Both the position numbers and the translations under genes were made by a program. This document shows positions 17,970-26,934 of a stretch of DNA of 64,000 nt, one piece after another. The stretch is from Actinomycetota bacterium (GTDB lineage: Bacteria > Actinomycetota > Actinomycetes > Streptosporangiales > Streptosporangiaceae). The DNA lies in the NCBI GenBank assembly GCA_027313705.1, contig DAHVDE010000038.1, positions 1 to 64,000 of the forward strand, in the 5' to 3' direction. Under the pieces are notes generated by a model that saw only the letters and a list, made by a program, of their open reading frames with translations, made no database searches and was not told where the DNA came from. The first letter of the stretch is position 1. Every line of letters starts with the position of its first letter.

Positions 17970-18737
17970 TCACCACTCGAGCGCGTAGGGCATTCCGCTG
18001 GCCCTGAAGTGCCCGACGTTCACGCAACGGGTGCGCCCGATGGTCAAGCCGGTTACCAGCGGCTGGTGCACATGCCCGAACAGCAAGTAGCGAGGCTGGG
18101 TGCGGCGTACCGCATCAAGCAGCGCCTGACTGCCGCGCTCCAACCGCTCCGCGACCGTGTCGTATAGCAGTTCCGGCAGGTCGGGCGGGATATGGGCGCA
18201 GAGCACGTCGACCGCGCCAACCGCGTCGACCTTGGCGGCGAAGGCCTCGTCGTCGATCTCGTTGGGCGTTCGGTAGACGGTGCGCAACCCGCCGCCGACG
18301 AAGCCGAACACCAAGCCGCCGATCTCGGCGCGTTCGCCGTCGAGGACCTGGTGCCCGTCCCGCAGGTGAGCTGACCACAGCCGGGGGATGTCGACATTCC
18401 CGTAGGTCAGGAAGGCCGGTGTCGGCATGGCGTCGAACAACTCGGCGTACTGCGCCGCCACGGCCGCGTTGATCATGGTGGCCGGGTCGGCGGGCAGCGA
18501 AGCCCAGAGTCTGGCCGAGAACTCGCGTGCCGCGTCGAACCGCTGCGCGGTGCGCAACTCGATGAACTCGGCAGCTGCCTGTGAACCGAACAAGTCAGCG
18601 AAAATGCCCTTGGAGTGGTCAACATAGTCAAGGAAGAGCAACAGGTCGCCCAGACAGACCAGCGCGTCGGCACCGTCACCTGCCCGCCTCAGTGCGTCGC
18701 TCCTGCCGTGCACATCGCTTACCACATGGACCCGCAT
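17970..18737 (-). CDS. Metallophosphoesterase
   Basis: The 255-residue calcineurin-like phosphoesterase has metal motifs VSDVHGRSD (about 5-13), GDLLLFLDYVDH (GDxxD-like), GNVD, CAHIPPD and FGHVHQP. Substrate unknown; homologues lie near glkA in other actinomycetes. The -10 GATACT (minus strand, 18749-18744) lies six bases before the ATG, suggesting a leaderless transcript. The histidine in the usual GNH(D/E) motif is replaced (TYGNVDIPRL), as in a subset of the family. Confidence 0.85.
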   Translation of the reverse strand: MRVHVVSDVHGRSDALRRAGDGADALVCLGDLLLFLDYVDHSKGIFADLFGSQAAAEFIELRTAQRFDAAREFSARLWASLPADPATMINAAVAAQYAELFDAMPTPAFLTYGNVDIPRLWSAHLRDGHQVLDGERAEIGGLVFGFVGGGLRTVYRTPNEIDDEAFAAKVDAVGAVDVLCAHIPPDLPELLYDTVAERLERGSQALLDAVRRTQPRYLLFGHVHQPLVTGLTIGRTRCVNVGHFRASGMPYALEW

Positions 18738-18918
18738 TCACTCAGTATCCTGGGGCGGCAGCGGCCCTGGAGCCAGCAGGCCAGACCACCCGCACCACCC
18801 GCTATGTCGCGGCGTGCTCACCTGGGCAGGCAAGCCTGATCCCCGAGTGCCGCAGGTCACGCCCGCTGGATACGGGGTAACGTCAGTTTCAGCGCTTCTA
18901 TCGAAGGAGGCAGGCTAG

Positions 18919-20721
18919 TTGCGCGAGTTCAGCGTCCCGGCTCTGGTGGAAATCCCGGCCAGGGCCACGCTCACCGACGTTGTCTTCGATACGGCAGCCA
19001 GGACGCCAGACCGGGTGCTGCTGCGCCGCCGTTCTGAGTCTGGTAACTGGGCCGACGTGACCGCGGCGCAGTTCAGCGACGAGGTCACCGCACTGGCCAA
19101 GGGCCTTATCGCGAGCGGCGCAGCGGCCGGCGACCGGGTCGGGCTGATGTCGCGCACCAGCTACTACTGGACCCTCGCCGATTACGCGATCTGGTCAATC
19201 GGCGCGGTCACCGTGCCCGTCTACGAGACCTCGTCGCCCGAGCAGGTCGAGTGGATCTTGTCAGACTCAGGTGCCGTCGCGGTCTTCGCCGAGACGCCCG
19301 CCATGATCGAGTCGGTGCGGGAGAGCTTGCCTGGCCTGGTGAACCTGTGGCTGCTCGCGGACGGCGCGGGGATGGCCGGCCTGGCTGCCGCAGGCGCAGA
19401 AGTCAGCGACGAGGAGTTCGCACGGCGCCGTTCTGAGCGGTCGGCGGACGATCTGGCCACGATCATCTACACCTCAGGCACGACCGGACGGCCCAAGGGC
19501 TGCGAGCTCTTGCACAGCAACCTCCTGTCAGGCGCCCGCAACGCGGTCGAAGGTGCACTCGCCGACCTGTTCGATTTCACCGGAAGCTCGACTCTGCTCT
19601 TCCTGCCGCTGGCGCACTCATTTGCCAGGATTATCCAGGTCGGCTGCATGGAATCCGACGCGATTTTGATGCACTGGCCGGACTCCTCGACGGTGGCGCA
19701 CGGTTTGCCAGAAGCGACCCCCACCTTCCTGCTCGCCGTGCCCAGGGTTTTCGAGAAGATATTCAACTCCGCTCAGCAGCAGGCATCGGAAAGCACAATC
19801 AAAAGCAGCATCTTCAAGAAAGCAGCGGACACAGCCATCGCCTTCAGCGTGGCAGCCTCGGAAGGCGAGAGGAAGGCGGGTCCGTGGCTGCGGCTGCGGC
19901 ACCTGGTCTTCGACCGCCTGGTCTACGCCAAGCTCAGGGCGGCGGTCGGCGGCCAGGTCAGGTACGCCGTGTCGGGCGGTGCACCGCTTGGCACCCGACT
20001 GGGGCATTTCTTCAGGGGCACCGGCATCACGGTGCTCGAAGGTTATGGCCTGACCGAAACTTCGGCGGCTGCGGTGGTGAACCGTCCGAGCCGCAACAAG
20101 GTCGGCACCGTCGGTCAGCCGCTACCCGGAACCAGTGTCAAGATCGCCGACGATGGCGAGATCCTGATCAAGGGCCCAGTCGTCTTCCGTGGTTACTGGC
20201 GGAATCCGGCGGCGACCGCCGAGATCTTCGACGCTGACGGCTGGCTGCACACCGGCGACCTCGGGGCGCTCGACGAGGAAGGGTTCTTGAGCGTCACCGG
20301 TCGTAAGAAGGAACTCATCGTGACCGCTGGCGGAAAGAACGTGGCTCCTGCCGTGCTCGAGGACAGGCTTCGCGCGCATCCGCTGGTCAGCCAGACCATG
20401 GTGGTAGGCGACAACCGTCCGTTCATCGCCTGCCTTGTCACGCTCGACGCGGAAGCCCTGGAGTACTGGAAGCGGCAGCACGGCAAGCCGGACAGCGCGA
20501 GCGTGGCCGAGCTGGCCGCTGACCCAGAGTTGATCGCCGAGATGCAGACAGCGGTCGACGACGCCAACAAGGCTGTATCGCGGGCAGAGTCGATCAGGAA
20601 GTTCAAGATCCTGGCGACCGATTTCACCGAGGCGAACGGTCACCTGACGCCATCGCTGAAGGTCAAGCGCAGCGTCGTGGCCAAGGACTACGCCGCCGAG
20701 ATCGAGGCCTTGTACCGCTGA
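18919..20721 (+). CDS. Long-chain fatty acid-CoA ligase (FadD15-like)
   Basis: The 600-residue AMP-forming ligase activates long-chain fatty acids to acyl-CoA. The AMP-binding motif is TIIYTSGTTGRPKGCELLH (near 185-203). Others are LFLPLAHSFARIIQ, GYGLTETSAAAVVN and TGDLGALDEEGFLSVTGRKKELIVTAGGKNVAP. The catalytic lysine is in the C-terminal TPSLKVKRSVV. The TTG start at 18919 is fixed by GAAGGAGG at 18903-18910. The neighbours pimB and ripA place it in an envelope-lipid neighbourhood. Confidence 0.93.
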   Translation: MREFSVPALVEIPARATLTDVVFDTAARTPDRVLLRRRSESGNWADVTAAQFSDEVTALAKGLIASGAAAGDRVGLMSRTSYYWTLADYAIWSIGAVTVPVYETSSPEQVEWILSDSGAVAVFAETPAMIESVRESLPGLVNLWLLADGAGMAGLAAAGAEVSDEEFARRRSERSADDLATIIYTSGTTGRPKGCELLHSNLLSGARNAVEGALADLFDFTGSSTLLFLPLAHSFARIIQVGCMESDAILMHWPDSSTVAHGLPEATPTFLLAVPRVFEKIFNSAQQQASESTIKSSIFKKAADTAIAFSVAASEGERKAGPWLRLRHLVFDRLVYAKLRAAVGGQVRYAVSGGAPLGTRLGHFFRGTGITVLEGYGLTETSAAAVVNRPSRNKVGTVGQPLPGTSVKIADDGEILIKGPVVFRGYWRNPAATAEIFDADGWLHTGDLGALDEEGFLSVTGRKKELIVTAGGKNVAPAVLEDRLRAHPLVSQTMVVGDNRPFIACLVTLDAEALEYWKRQHGKPDSASVAELAADPELIAEMQTAVDDANKAVSRAESIRKFKILATDFTEANGHLTPSLKVKRSVVAKDYAAEIEALYR

Positions 20722-20736
20722 GCTTGGTCGCTGCCG

Positions 20737-21873
20737 CTAGCCGAGGATTCCGGCTAGTCTGGCGGAGACTAGGTCCCAGCGCCATTCCTGGTCGACCCAG
20801 GCGAGGCCTTTCTCCCCCATTGTCGCCGCGGCGCCGGGGTCGCTGAGCAACTCCACGATCCGGCCGGCCAGTTCGCCAGCATCGCCACCCGCGACCACGT
20901 AACCGGTCTCCCCCGGCAAGATCGCGTCAGGCGCTCCGCCAGAGTCGCCGCCGATGACCGGCAGCCCGGTCGCCGACGCTTCCAGGTACACGATGCCAAG
21001 GCCCTCGACGTCGAGGCCGCCTCGCCTGGTACGGCAAGGCATCGAGAAAACGTTGCCTGCGTCGTAGTAAGCGGGCAGTTCAGCCAGGGGCACAGAGCCA
21101 GTGAAGATCACGGAGTCGGCGACTCCGTGCCGCCGCGCCAGCCGGTGCAAACCGGGCGCATAGGGCCCGTCGCCGACTATGAGCAGCACGGGGCGCGCCT
21201 TTCCTGACAGCGCGGCTAGCACCTGTGGCCACGCCTCGATCAGAGTGTCCTGGCCTTTACGCGGCACTAGGCGCGAGACGCAGAGCACGACAGGTATGTC
21301 AGCGCCGATCCCGAGCCTCGCCCTGACCGCAGCACCGCCAGCGCCCGGGTGGAACTGCTGATTGTCAACCCCGGGCGCGAGCCTGGTCAGCTTGGCGACG
21401 GCCGTCGGCGAGATCGCCCTGGCCAGCCGGACCCTGAAGTAACCTCCCAGGTAAGTCAGGACGTCGACCTCGTCGCCGATCTTGCGAAGCAGCGATCTAG
21501 CCCCTGGCAGCGCCGCCCAGCCGGCCTCATGCCCGTGCGTGATGGCCACGACCCGCCGCGCGCCTGCCCTGCGCAAGCCAGGCGCGAGCAGTCCAAGCGG
21601 CGCGGCGGCACCGAACAGCACCGTGTCACAGCCATGCTCAGCCAAGATTTCCCTGGCCCGCCTGGCAACGCCAGGCAACGGAAGCATCAGCGAGGTCCGG
21701 TGCCTGACCACGGGAAAAGGCAGTTCGGCGTCGAATTCCTGCGCCCCGGGCCAGGCAGGCGCATACACGACGACGCCATCGCAAGGCAGTCCAAGGGCCA
21801 GCGAATGCAGGAACGACTGAATACCGCCCCGTCGCGGCGGAAAGTCATTGGTGACGATCAGGACCTTAGGCAT
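20737..21873 (-). CDS. pimB: GDP-mannose-dependent PIM mannosyltransferase PimB'
   Basis: A GT4-family glycosyltransferase of 378 residues that adds the second mannose to phosphatidylinositol mannoside at the inner face of the membrane. Evidence: VTNDFPPRRGGIQSFLHSLA at the N-terminus, ITHGHEAGWAALPG, LAPGVDNQQFHP, CVSRLVPRKGQDTLIEAWP, the membrane-binding PCRTRRGGLDVEGLGIVYLEASATGLPVIGGDSGGAPDAI with the donor-binding glutamates. The mycobacterial and corynebacterial enzymes share all of these. It ends 15 bp from the convergent fadD stop. Confidence 0.92.
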   Translation of the reverse strand: MPKVLIVTNDFPPRRGGIQSFLHSLALGLPCDGVVVYAPAWPGAQEFDAELPFPVVRHRTSLMLPLPGVARRAREILAEHGCDTVLFGAAAPLGLLAPGLRRAGARRVVAITHGHEAGWAALPGARSLLRKIGDEVDVLTYLGGYFRVRLARAISPTAVAKLTRLAPGVDNQQFHPGAGGAAVRARLGIGADIPVVLCVSRLVPRKGQDTLIEAWPQVLAALSGKARPVLLIVGDGPYAPGLHRLARRHGVADSVIFTGSVPLAELPAYYDAGNVFSMPCRTRRGGLDVEGLGIVYLEASATGLPVIGGDSGGAPDAILPGETGYVVAGGDAGELAGRIVELLSDPGAAATMGEKGLAWVDQEWRWDLVSARLAGILG

Positions 21874-21962
21874 GACGACCGCTACCCTACCCAGCCACCG
21901 CCAGCCTGCGGCGCCGTCCGGCCAGACAAGCGGATTTCACGAGAAAGGAAGACGAACCTCAG

Positions 21963-21985
21963 CACAGGGCCACCCCGGCCCTGTG
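21963..21985. terminator. Hairpin between ripA-like gene and pimB
   Basis: CACAGGGCC and GGCCCTGTG form a perfect 9-bp stem with a 5-base loop, 27 bases beyond the stop of the NlpC/P60 gene and upstream of pimB. There is no U-run on either side, so termination strength is uncertain. Confidence 0.45.
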
Positions 21986-22011
21986 GGGGCGCCGGGGTCG
22001 TCCCCGGACTA

Positions 22012-23109
22012 TCACGGCCGTACGGCGCCGTCGAGTTCTTGGAGGTACCAGCCAGACAGCGGGACTTTCTCCACATATTCGCCTGGCACAGGAGCGTCGA
22101 TGAGGTAGCCGCCACCTACGTACATGCCTACATGGGAGTTGCCGGCGAAACCGAGGATGTCACCGGGTTGCAGGTACTGGGTCGTGAAGGCGCCCGATGA
22201 GGTGTGCAGCGACACCGGCGGCAGGTTAGCCATCTGGTCGTAGCTCACTCTTGGAATCGAAACTCCGGCTGCGTTCCATGCCATCATCATCAGCCCCGAG
22301 CAGTCGAACCCGGGATTGCGGCACGGACCAGTGCCACCGTAGTAGTAGGGGCATCCGATCTGGTCATAGGCGAACTGAACGGCCTTGTCTGCCTGGCTGC
22401 TCGTCGGACCCGTGTACCTGCCGCCGCCTGAGCCGCCACTGCCTGAGCCGCCGCCCGGCGCCACCTTTGTCCGCTGAACCGGGGTCAGGCTGGCGAGCAG
22501 GCTCTCTTCTTGAGCCTGCAGGGTCTTCAGGTGATTCAGGCGCTTGCTGAGCGTGCGCTTGATCTGCAGTATCCCCGCCTTGGTCCTGGCTGCCTGCTCT
22601 TGCGCGGCAAGCAACTGCCTGCTGGCCGCGAGGTACTGAGCGATCTGCGCGCTGTCCACGCTGGACAGTTCGCCGAGTATCGAGGACTGGTTGAGCACCT
22701 CTTGCGGTGTGCTTGAAGTAAGCAGCGTGAGCGGCGACTCGACGGCACCCTGCTCATAGGCGACGGTAGCGATCCTGTCCACCTCAAGCTGCATCGCATC
22801 GAAGGTGGCGCGGTAGCGCCTGGTTTCGCGATTGAGCAGGCTAAGCCGCTGATTGGCCAGATTGAGCTGTTGCAGAACCTCGTCATATTGATTGCCGAGC
22901 GTGCTCACCTTGCTGTTGAGCACGCTGAGTTCGTGCTCGACTTGGGCGATCGACGGCTGAGGGAAGGCTCCGGCCGGAGCGCCGCTGCCGATCAGCAGCG
23001 CACCGCTGATGCCAAGGCTGGCGGCGACAAGTCCGCACTTGGCGATGCCGCTCTTTGCCTGGCGAATTCTGTTAATGCTCACACTGCAAACTGATCGCGA
23101 GCCGTGCAC
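22012..23109 (-). CDS. Secreted NlpC/P60 peptidoglycan hydrolase with coiled coil (RipA-like)
   Basis: This exported endopeptidase should cleave peptidoglycan stem peptides. From GTG 23109 it has 365 residues. The signal region ends with AASLGISGALLIGSGAPAGAFP. A long coiled coil follows (about 50-200, starting SIAQVEHELSVLNSKVSTLGNQYDEVLQQL), then a Gly/Ser linker, then the NlpC/P60 domain with NPGFDCSGLMMMAWNAAGV (catalytic cysteine) and GNSHVGMYVGG (histidine). GAAGGAG lies 11 bases before GTG 23109; GTG 23139 and GTG 23082 are alternatives. The coiled coil probably autoinhibits or docks to FtsX-like partners, as in RipA/RipC homologues. Confidence 0.9.
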   Translation of the reverse strand: MHGSRSVCSVSINRIRQAKSGIAKCGLVAASLGISGALLIGSGAPAGAFPQPSIAQVEHELSVLNSKVSTLGNQYDEVLQQLNLANQRLSLLNRETRRYRATFDAMQLEVDRIATVAYEQGAVESPLTLLTSSTPQEVLNQSSILGELSSVDSAQIAQYLAASRQLLAAQEQAARTKAGILQIKRTLSKRLNHLKTLQAQEESLLASLTPVQRTKVAPGGGSGSGGSGGGRYTGPTSSQADKAVQFAYDQIGCPYYYGGTGPCRNPGFDCSGLMMMAWNAAGVSIPRVSYDQMANLPPVSLHTSSGAFTTQYLQPGDILGFAGNSHVGMYVGGGYLIDAPVPGEYVEKVPLSGWYLQELDGAVRP

Positions 23110-23340
23110 GCGCCTGACAGCTCCTTCAACCGCGCTCACCTGTCGAGCCGGTGGCAGCGGAACCCGACTACGCCGACCTGCACCTTGCCGCGGTCACGGC
23201 CTTCTCGGGTTGGCTGTTCACCTGATGGCCCAGGATCGGACCACGAACTCGACAGTGACCAATCGCCGCCGCCAACGAAAGCGGCTGCCGAGCGATCGGC
23301 TCGATCCTAGACATTAGTAAAGCCCGGGCGTTGCATTCAA
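23110..23340 (-). promoter_or_regulatory. Promoter and long leader of the NlpC/P60 gene
   Basis: The gap of about 330 bases between this gene and the divergent exonuclease holds a promoter reading leftward. TTGAAT (23340-23335) and TAATGT (23316-23311) are separated by 18 bases. Initiation near 23304 would leave a leader of about 195 bases to GTG 23109. The leader can form AACCCGA/TCGGGTT pairing. Long leaders with c-di-AMP riboswitches are known before such hydrolases in actinobacteria, but I could not confirm that consensus. Confidence 0.4.
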
Positions 23341-23467
23341 CCGCTTCGCGAACTCTCGCATCATCCTGTGGCCGATCGGCCGTTCCCGGGTGCGCTGCCG
23401 ACGGCACGGGCACGGCACCTGGCGAACTCCCCGCCGGGTGTCAGTATGTGGCCGTAGCGTGAACGCC

Positions 23468-24511
23468 GTGGGTCTTCTCGTTCGCCTGAGCAAGCCGAAA
23501 CCAACTGAGCAGAGGGAGTCGTGGCACGCCAAGCTAGTCAGCCGCCTGCGAGGGCGGCGGTCAGGGCGCTCAAGGCCGGGTCTCGTCATCGGAGCGGACG
23601 TGGTTGTAGTCGACGTGGAAACCACGGGCTGGCTGGCCGACGCGGCAACGATCACCGAGATCGGCGCGGTCAGGCTCACCGAGGGGCGACCGGTGGCCGA
23701 GTTCTCTGCTCTCGTGAACCCTCGCGCGCCGATCCCGCCCGCCATCACCGAACTGACCGGCATCAGCGACAAAATGGTGGCCAGCGCTCCGGGCATTGAG
23801 GAGGTGCTGCCGCGCTTCCTGGAATTCGCCTGCGGCAGCGTCATCGCCGCGCACAACGCGCCGTTCGACCTTGGCTTCCTGAGGGCGGCATGTGCGGCCT
23901 GCGACGTCGCCTGGCCGCCGTGCGCCGTGCTCGATACCGCTGTGCTCGCCAGGCTCGTGCTCAGGCCCGGTGAAGTCGCCGATCACAAGCTAGCTACATT
24001 GGCCAAGCACTTCGGCAGCCGGTCGAACCCGAGGCACCGGGCACTTGCTGACGCCAGGGCGACGGCCGACGTCCTGGCTGGCCTGCTGGCGCTGGTCAGT
24101 GAGAACGCCGGCTCTTGCGGGCCGCGCTCGCCCGGCCGAGGCGGGGTAGCCGACGCTGAGAGGCCGCCGAGCCGCTACGATGTCGCCGCAGCGGGGGCAA
24201 GGGCTCCCATGGCACAGGAGGCGGCTATGGTCACCGCGATTGTCCTGATCAAAGCTGACGTCGCGCGAATTCCTGAGACGGCGGAAGCGATCAACCAGAT
24301 CAAGGAGGTCAGCGAGGTCTACTCGGTGACCGGCGAATTCGACTTGGTCGCCATGGTCAGGGTCCGCAGCCACGATGAGCTAGGCGATGTCATCCCCGGT
24401 CGCCTGAACCGGGTACCTGGAGTAACCCACACCGAGACCCACATAGCTTTCCGTACCTACTCCCGCCATGACCTAGACGCCGCGTTCTCTCTCGGGTACC
24501 CGGAGTCCTAG
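23468..24511 (+). CDS. DEDDh 3'-5' exonuclease continuous with an Lrp/AsnC ligand-binding (RAM) domain
   Basis: The N-terminal half (about 40-215) is a DnaQ-type exonuclease: VVVDVETTGWLADAATITEIGAV (D, E), AAHNAPFDLGFLRAAC (D) and RHRALADARATADVL (H, D). After a linker of about 40 residues without a stop, residues 254-347 are a complete RAM domain (IVLIKADVARIPETAEAI, VYSVTGEFDLVAMVRV, GVTHTETHIAFRTY). In relatives these are usually two genes. Here there is no stop codon between them, so a fusion protein is possible. GTG 23468 is chosen because TAGCGT (23455-23460) lies seven bases upstream; GTG 23459 and an ATG at 23390 are alternatives. Confidence 0.8.
   Translation: MGLLVRLSKPKPTEQRESWHAKLVSRLRGRRSGRSRPGLVIGADVVVVDVETTGWLADAATITEIGAVRLTEGRPVAEFSALVNPRAPIPPAITELTGISDKMVASAPGIEEVLPRFLEFACGSVIAAHNAPFDLGFLRAACAACDVAWPPCAVLDTAVLARLVLRPGEVADHKLATLAKHFGSRSNPRHRALADARATADVLAGLLALVSENAGSCGPRSPGRGGVADAERPPSRYDVAAAGARAPMAQEAAMVTAIVLIKADVARIPETAEAINQIKEVSEVYSVTGEFDLVAMVRVRSHDELGDVIPGRLNRVPGVTHTETHIAFRTYSRHDLDAAFSLGYPES
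24227..24511 (+). CDS. Lrp/AsnC ligand-binding domain protein, internal start
   Basis: The ATG at 24227 is preceded by CAGGAGG at 24215-24221 and by a -10-like TACGAT at 24176-24181. The 94-residue product is a stand-alone RAM (regulation of amino acid metabolism) domain with no DNA-binding part, a common actinobacterial gene that in other genomes begins at this methionine. So this part can probably also be made as a separate protein, in the same frame as the exonuclease upstream. Confidence 0.65.
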   Translation: MVTAIVLIKADVARIPETAEAINQIKEVSEVYSVTGEFDLVAMVRVRSHDELGDVIPGRLNRVPGVTHTETHIAFRTYSRHDLDAAFSLGYPES

Positions 24512-24551
24512 AACCCGGACCTACCCCCAACTATCTCCTCAACCCCACACC

Positions 24552-24585
24552 CTTATTGCTGGCCCCGGCTTATTGCTGGCCCCGG
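24552..24585. repeat. 17-bp perfect tandem duplication
   Basis: CTTATTGCTGGCCCCGG occurs twice head to tail at 24552-24568 and 24569-24585, in the 182-bp gap between the exonuclease/RAM gene and trpD. It directly borders the second copy of the GC-rich interspersed repeat. Confidence 0.8.
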
Positions 24586-24599
24586 CGGCGGGCCCGCAC

Positions 24600-24690
24600 G
24601 CTGCGGCGGCGTGGGTGCTCTGGTCCCGACGTTGCGGGATCGTGGGGGCTGCGGGGGGCTGGGGGCCGCGCGTTGCGGGCCGTGCGGCGG
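24600..24690. repeat. GC-rich interspersed repeat, copy 2
   Basis: From about 24611 the plus strand reads GTGGGTGCTCTGGTCCCGA and then CGTTGCGGGATCGTGGGGG. This matches the minus strand of the block at about 8815-8851 over roughly 37 bases with about three differences. A second CGTTGCGGG core follows near 24673. It lies between two gene ends, downstream of trpD (minus strand). Confidence 0.7.
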
Positions 24691-24693
24691 GGG

Positions 24694-25746
24694 TCAGGCG
24701 GCCTTTAGGCGCTGGCTTGCTTCGACCCACCGCTCGAGCAGCCCGGCGGCCGCTCCCGAGTCGATCGCTTCGGCGGCGCGCGCGTACCAGGAGGCAAGCG
24801 CCGCCCCGAGTCCGTCCGCTTCTGGTGTCCCTGCCTCGGCAACCGCAGCTGCCGCCGCGTTGAGCAGCACGGTCTCCCTGACCGGCCCGCCCGCGCCGGC
24901 CAGCACCGACCTGACGACCCCGGCGTTGTGCGCCGGGTCTCCTCCGCGCAGGTCTTCTGGCTGGCAGGCGGGAATCCCGATCTCGGCGGGAGAGAAGCGT
25001 GTCTGCGAGACGGCGCCCTGCCGGACGATCCATACCGTGGATGGCCCTGTGGTGGTCAGTTCGTCGAGCCCGTCGTCCCCGTGGAACACCAGCGCCGAGC
25101 ACTCCCGCCTGGCCAGCACCCCGGCGAGCACCGGTCCCATCCGCGCATCAGCTACGCCGACTGCCTGCGCCTGCGGCCGGGCCGGGTTCGCCACGGGGCC
25201 GAGCAAGTTGAACACGGTCGGCACGCCAAGCTCGCTCCTTGGCACTGAGGTGTGCCGCAGCGCAGGGTGATAGAGCGGCGCGAACAAGAACACCACGCCC
25301 GTCTCCTGCGCCAGCTTTTCCGTCGCGGCCGGGGGCAGGTCGATCGCTACGCCGAGCGCCTCGAGCACGTCCGCGGTGCCGCAAGCCGACGACGCGGCGC
25401 GGTTGCCGTGCTTGACCATCCGCACGCCGGCGGCGGCGGCAACGATCGTGCCCATCGTGGAGATGTTCACGGTCCTGGCCCGGTCACCGCCAGTGCCCAC
25501 CAGGTCGGTCAGCCGGCCAGGGATGCTGAGCGGCGTGGCGTGGTCAAGCATCGCGCCTGCCATCCCGTCCACCTCAGCGGGCGTCTCGCCCTTGATCCGC
25601 ATCGCGACGCCGAAGCCGGCGATCTGGGCCGGGGTCGCCGCCCCTTCCATGATCTCGTTCATCGCCCACGCCGCCGACTGCGGCGACAGCGACTCGCCCG
25701 CGATCAGCCGGCTAATGAGACCTGGCCAGGTGTCCGTTGTCTCCAT
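24694..25746 (-). CDS. trpD: Anthranilate phosphoribosyltransferase TrpD
   Basis: The enzyme transfers phosphoribose from PRPP to anthranilate in tryptophan synthesis. The 350-residue product has DLVGTGGDRARTVNISTMG (PRPP loop, about 82-100), KHGNRAASSACGTADVLEALG, LFAPLYHPALRHTSVPRSELGVPTVFNLLGPVANPA and the late VFHGDDGLDELTTTGPS. It is isolated from other trp genes, as is usual for one trpD copy beside the cytochrome genes in streptomycetes. Confidence 0.95.
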   Translation of the reverse strand: METTDTWPGLISRLIAGESLSPQSAAWAMNEIMEGAATPAQIAGFGVAMRIKGETPAEVDGMAGAMLDHATPLSIPGRLTDLVGTGGDRARTVNISTMGTIVAAAAGVRMVKHGNRAASSACGTADVLEALGVAIDLPPAATEKLAQETGVVFLFAPLYHPALRHTSVPRSELGVPTVFNLLGPVANPARPQAQAVGVADARMGPVLAGVLARRECSALVFHGDDGLDELTTTGPSTVWIVRQGAVSQTRFSPAEIGIPACQPEDLRGGDPAHNAGVVRSVLAGAGGPVRETVLLNAAAAAVAEAGTPEADGLGAALASWYARAAEAIDSGAAAGLLERWVEASQRLKAA

Positions 25747-25777
25747 GTCAAAACCTCAGCCTCTAGTAAAGCGCAGG

Positions 25778-26206
25778 TCAGGCCGGCCGGGTGGCGGACT
25801 GGGGACGCAGCGTGGCCGCGTGGCCTTCGCCTGCCCGCTGCCGCATGAGTCCGGCCAGGGCCTGGGCCAGCGCCGAAGGCTCGATCGGGTGCGAGATGAC
25901 GGCATCGGCTCTAGACCAGGTAGCGAGCCAGCCGTCGTCGCGCCGCCCGATGATCAGCAGCACGGGCGGGCAGTCGAAGACTTCGTCCTTCGCCTGGCGG
26001 CACACTCCCATGCCGCCAGAGGGCTGCGCTTCTCCGTCAAGCACCATGACGTCGACACCGCCCGCGTCGAGCAGCCTGATCAGCGCCGGATGGGTCGCGA
26101 CTTCGATGATCTCAGCTTCCGGCACATCGGGCGCCGGGCGCTTGCCGACGGCCAGCCGAACCTGCGCGCGGGTATCCGCGTCATGGCTATACACGACAAC
26201 TTTCAT
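25778..26206 (-). CDS. Response-regulator receiver-like protein, no output domain
   Basis: The 142-residue protein looks like a stand-alone receiver fold: KVVVYSHDADTRAQVRLAVG, DVMVLDGEAQPSGGMGVCRQ (candidate phospho-acceptor D57) and PPVLLIIGRRDDGWLATWSRADAVISHPIEPSALAQAL. The acidic pair after the first strand is reduced (SHDAD) and the usual late lysine is replaced by histidine (SHP), so phosphorylation is doubtful. It is divergent from ctaE, a position conserved in actinobacteria, and its role there is unknown. Confidence 0.7.
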   Translation of the reverse strand: MKVVVYSHDADTRAQVRLAVGKRPAPDVPEAEIIEVATHPALIRLLDAGGVDVMVLDGEAQPSGGMGVCRQAKDEVFDCPPVLLIIGRRDDGWLATWSRADAVISHPIEPSALAQALAGLMRQRAGEGHAATLRPQSATRPA

Positions 26207-26272
26207 AACTGGATGCTACCGACCTAGGGGGTCGCGGCGCGTACGCCTACCGAGTGTCGTAATAATGGGCGC

Positions 26273-26926
26273 GTGACGACAGCACAAGATGCGAGCGTGA
26301 TTCCGCGCACGCCCGCGAGCAGGCCCAACTTGGTGAGCGTCGGGACGATCGTCTGGTTGTCCTCGGAACTGATGTTCTTTGCCGCCCTGTTCGCCATGTA
26401 CTTCACCATCAAGTCAGTGGATACCGGGCTCGGGTTGCCCTGGCCAGACGCGCATCTGGACTATCCCCTGGCTACCACGAACACAATCGTGCTGATTCTG
26501 TCCAGCGTCACCTGCCAGCTCGGAGTCTTCGCCGTGGAACGCGGCCAGGTCAGGCGGACCGGGTCGATCTTCAACGTGCGCTCCTGGGGCCTGCGCGAGT
26601 GGTACGTGCTCTCCTTCCTGATGGGCTTGTACTTCGTCTGCGGCCAGGGTTACGAGTACCTCGACCTGATCTTCAAGCAGCACCTGACGCTGTCGTCCAG
26701 CGCGTACGGCTCCGTGTTCTTCCTTACTACCGGCTTCCACGGGCTCCACGTGAGCGGCGGCCTCGTGGCCTTCTTGTTCCTGCTCGGCCGTACTTACGCG
26801 GCCAAGCGGTTCACTCATGAGCAGCAGGTCAGCGCCATCGTTGTGTCGTATTACTGGCACTTCGTCGACGTGGTGTGGATCGGTCTGTTCACGACCATCT
26901 ACTTGCTACCGCTGACCGGGAAATAG
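26273..26926 (+). CDS. ctaE: Cytochrome c oxidase subunit III
   Basis: Subunit III of the aa3 oxidase, 217 residues with five membrane helices, the short actinobacterial form lacking the first two helices. Motifs include [64 protein letters not shown] and the C-terminal [20 protein letters not shown]. The GTG at 26273 lies six bases after AATAAT (26261-26266), so a leaderless transcript is expected. It starts the ctaE-qcrC-qcrA-qcrB operon. Confidence 0.96.
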   Translation: MTTAQDASVIPRTPASRPNLVSVGTIVWLSSELMFFAALFAMYFTIKSVDTGLGLPWPDAHLDYPLATTNTIVLILSSVTCQLGVFAVERGQVRRTGSIFNVRSWGLREWYVLSFLMGLYFVCGQGYEYLDLIFKQHLTLSSSAYGSVFFLTTGFHGLHVSGGLVAFLFLLGRTYAAKRFTHEQQVSAIVVSYYWHFVDVVWIGLFTTIYLLPLTGK

Positions 26927-26934
26927 GTGCCGCA

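Noticed and set aside
23110-23304. c-di-AMP (ydaO) riboswitch before the NlpC/P60 gene
   Set aside because: Context and leader length fit, but the conserved sequence elements could not be found by eye.
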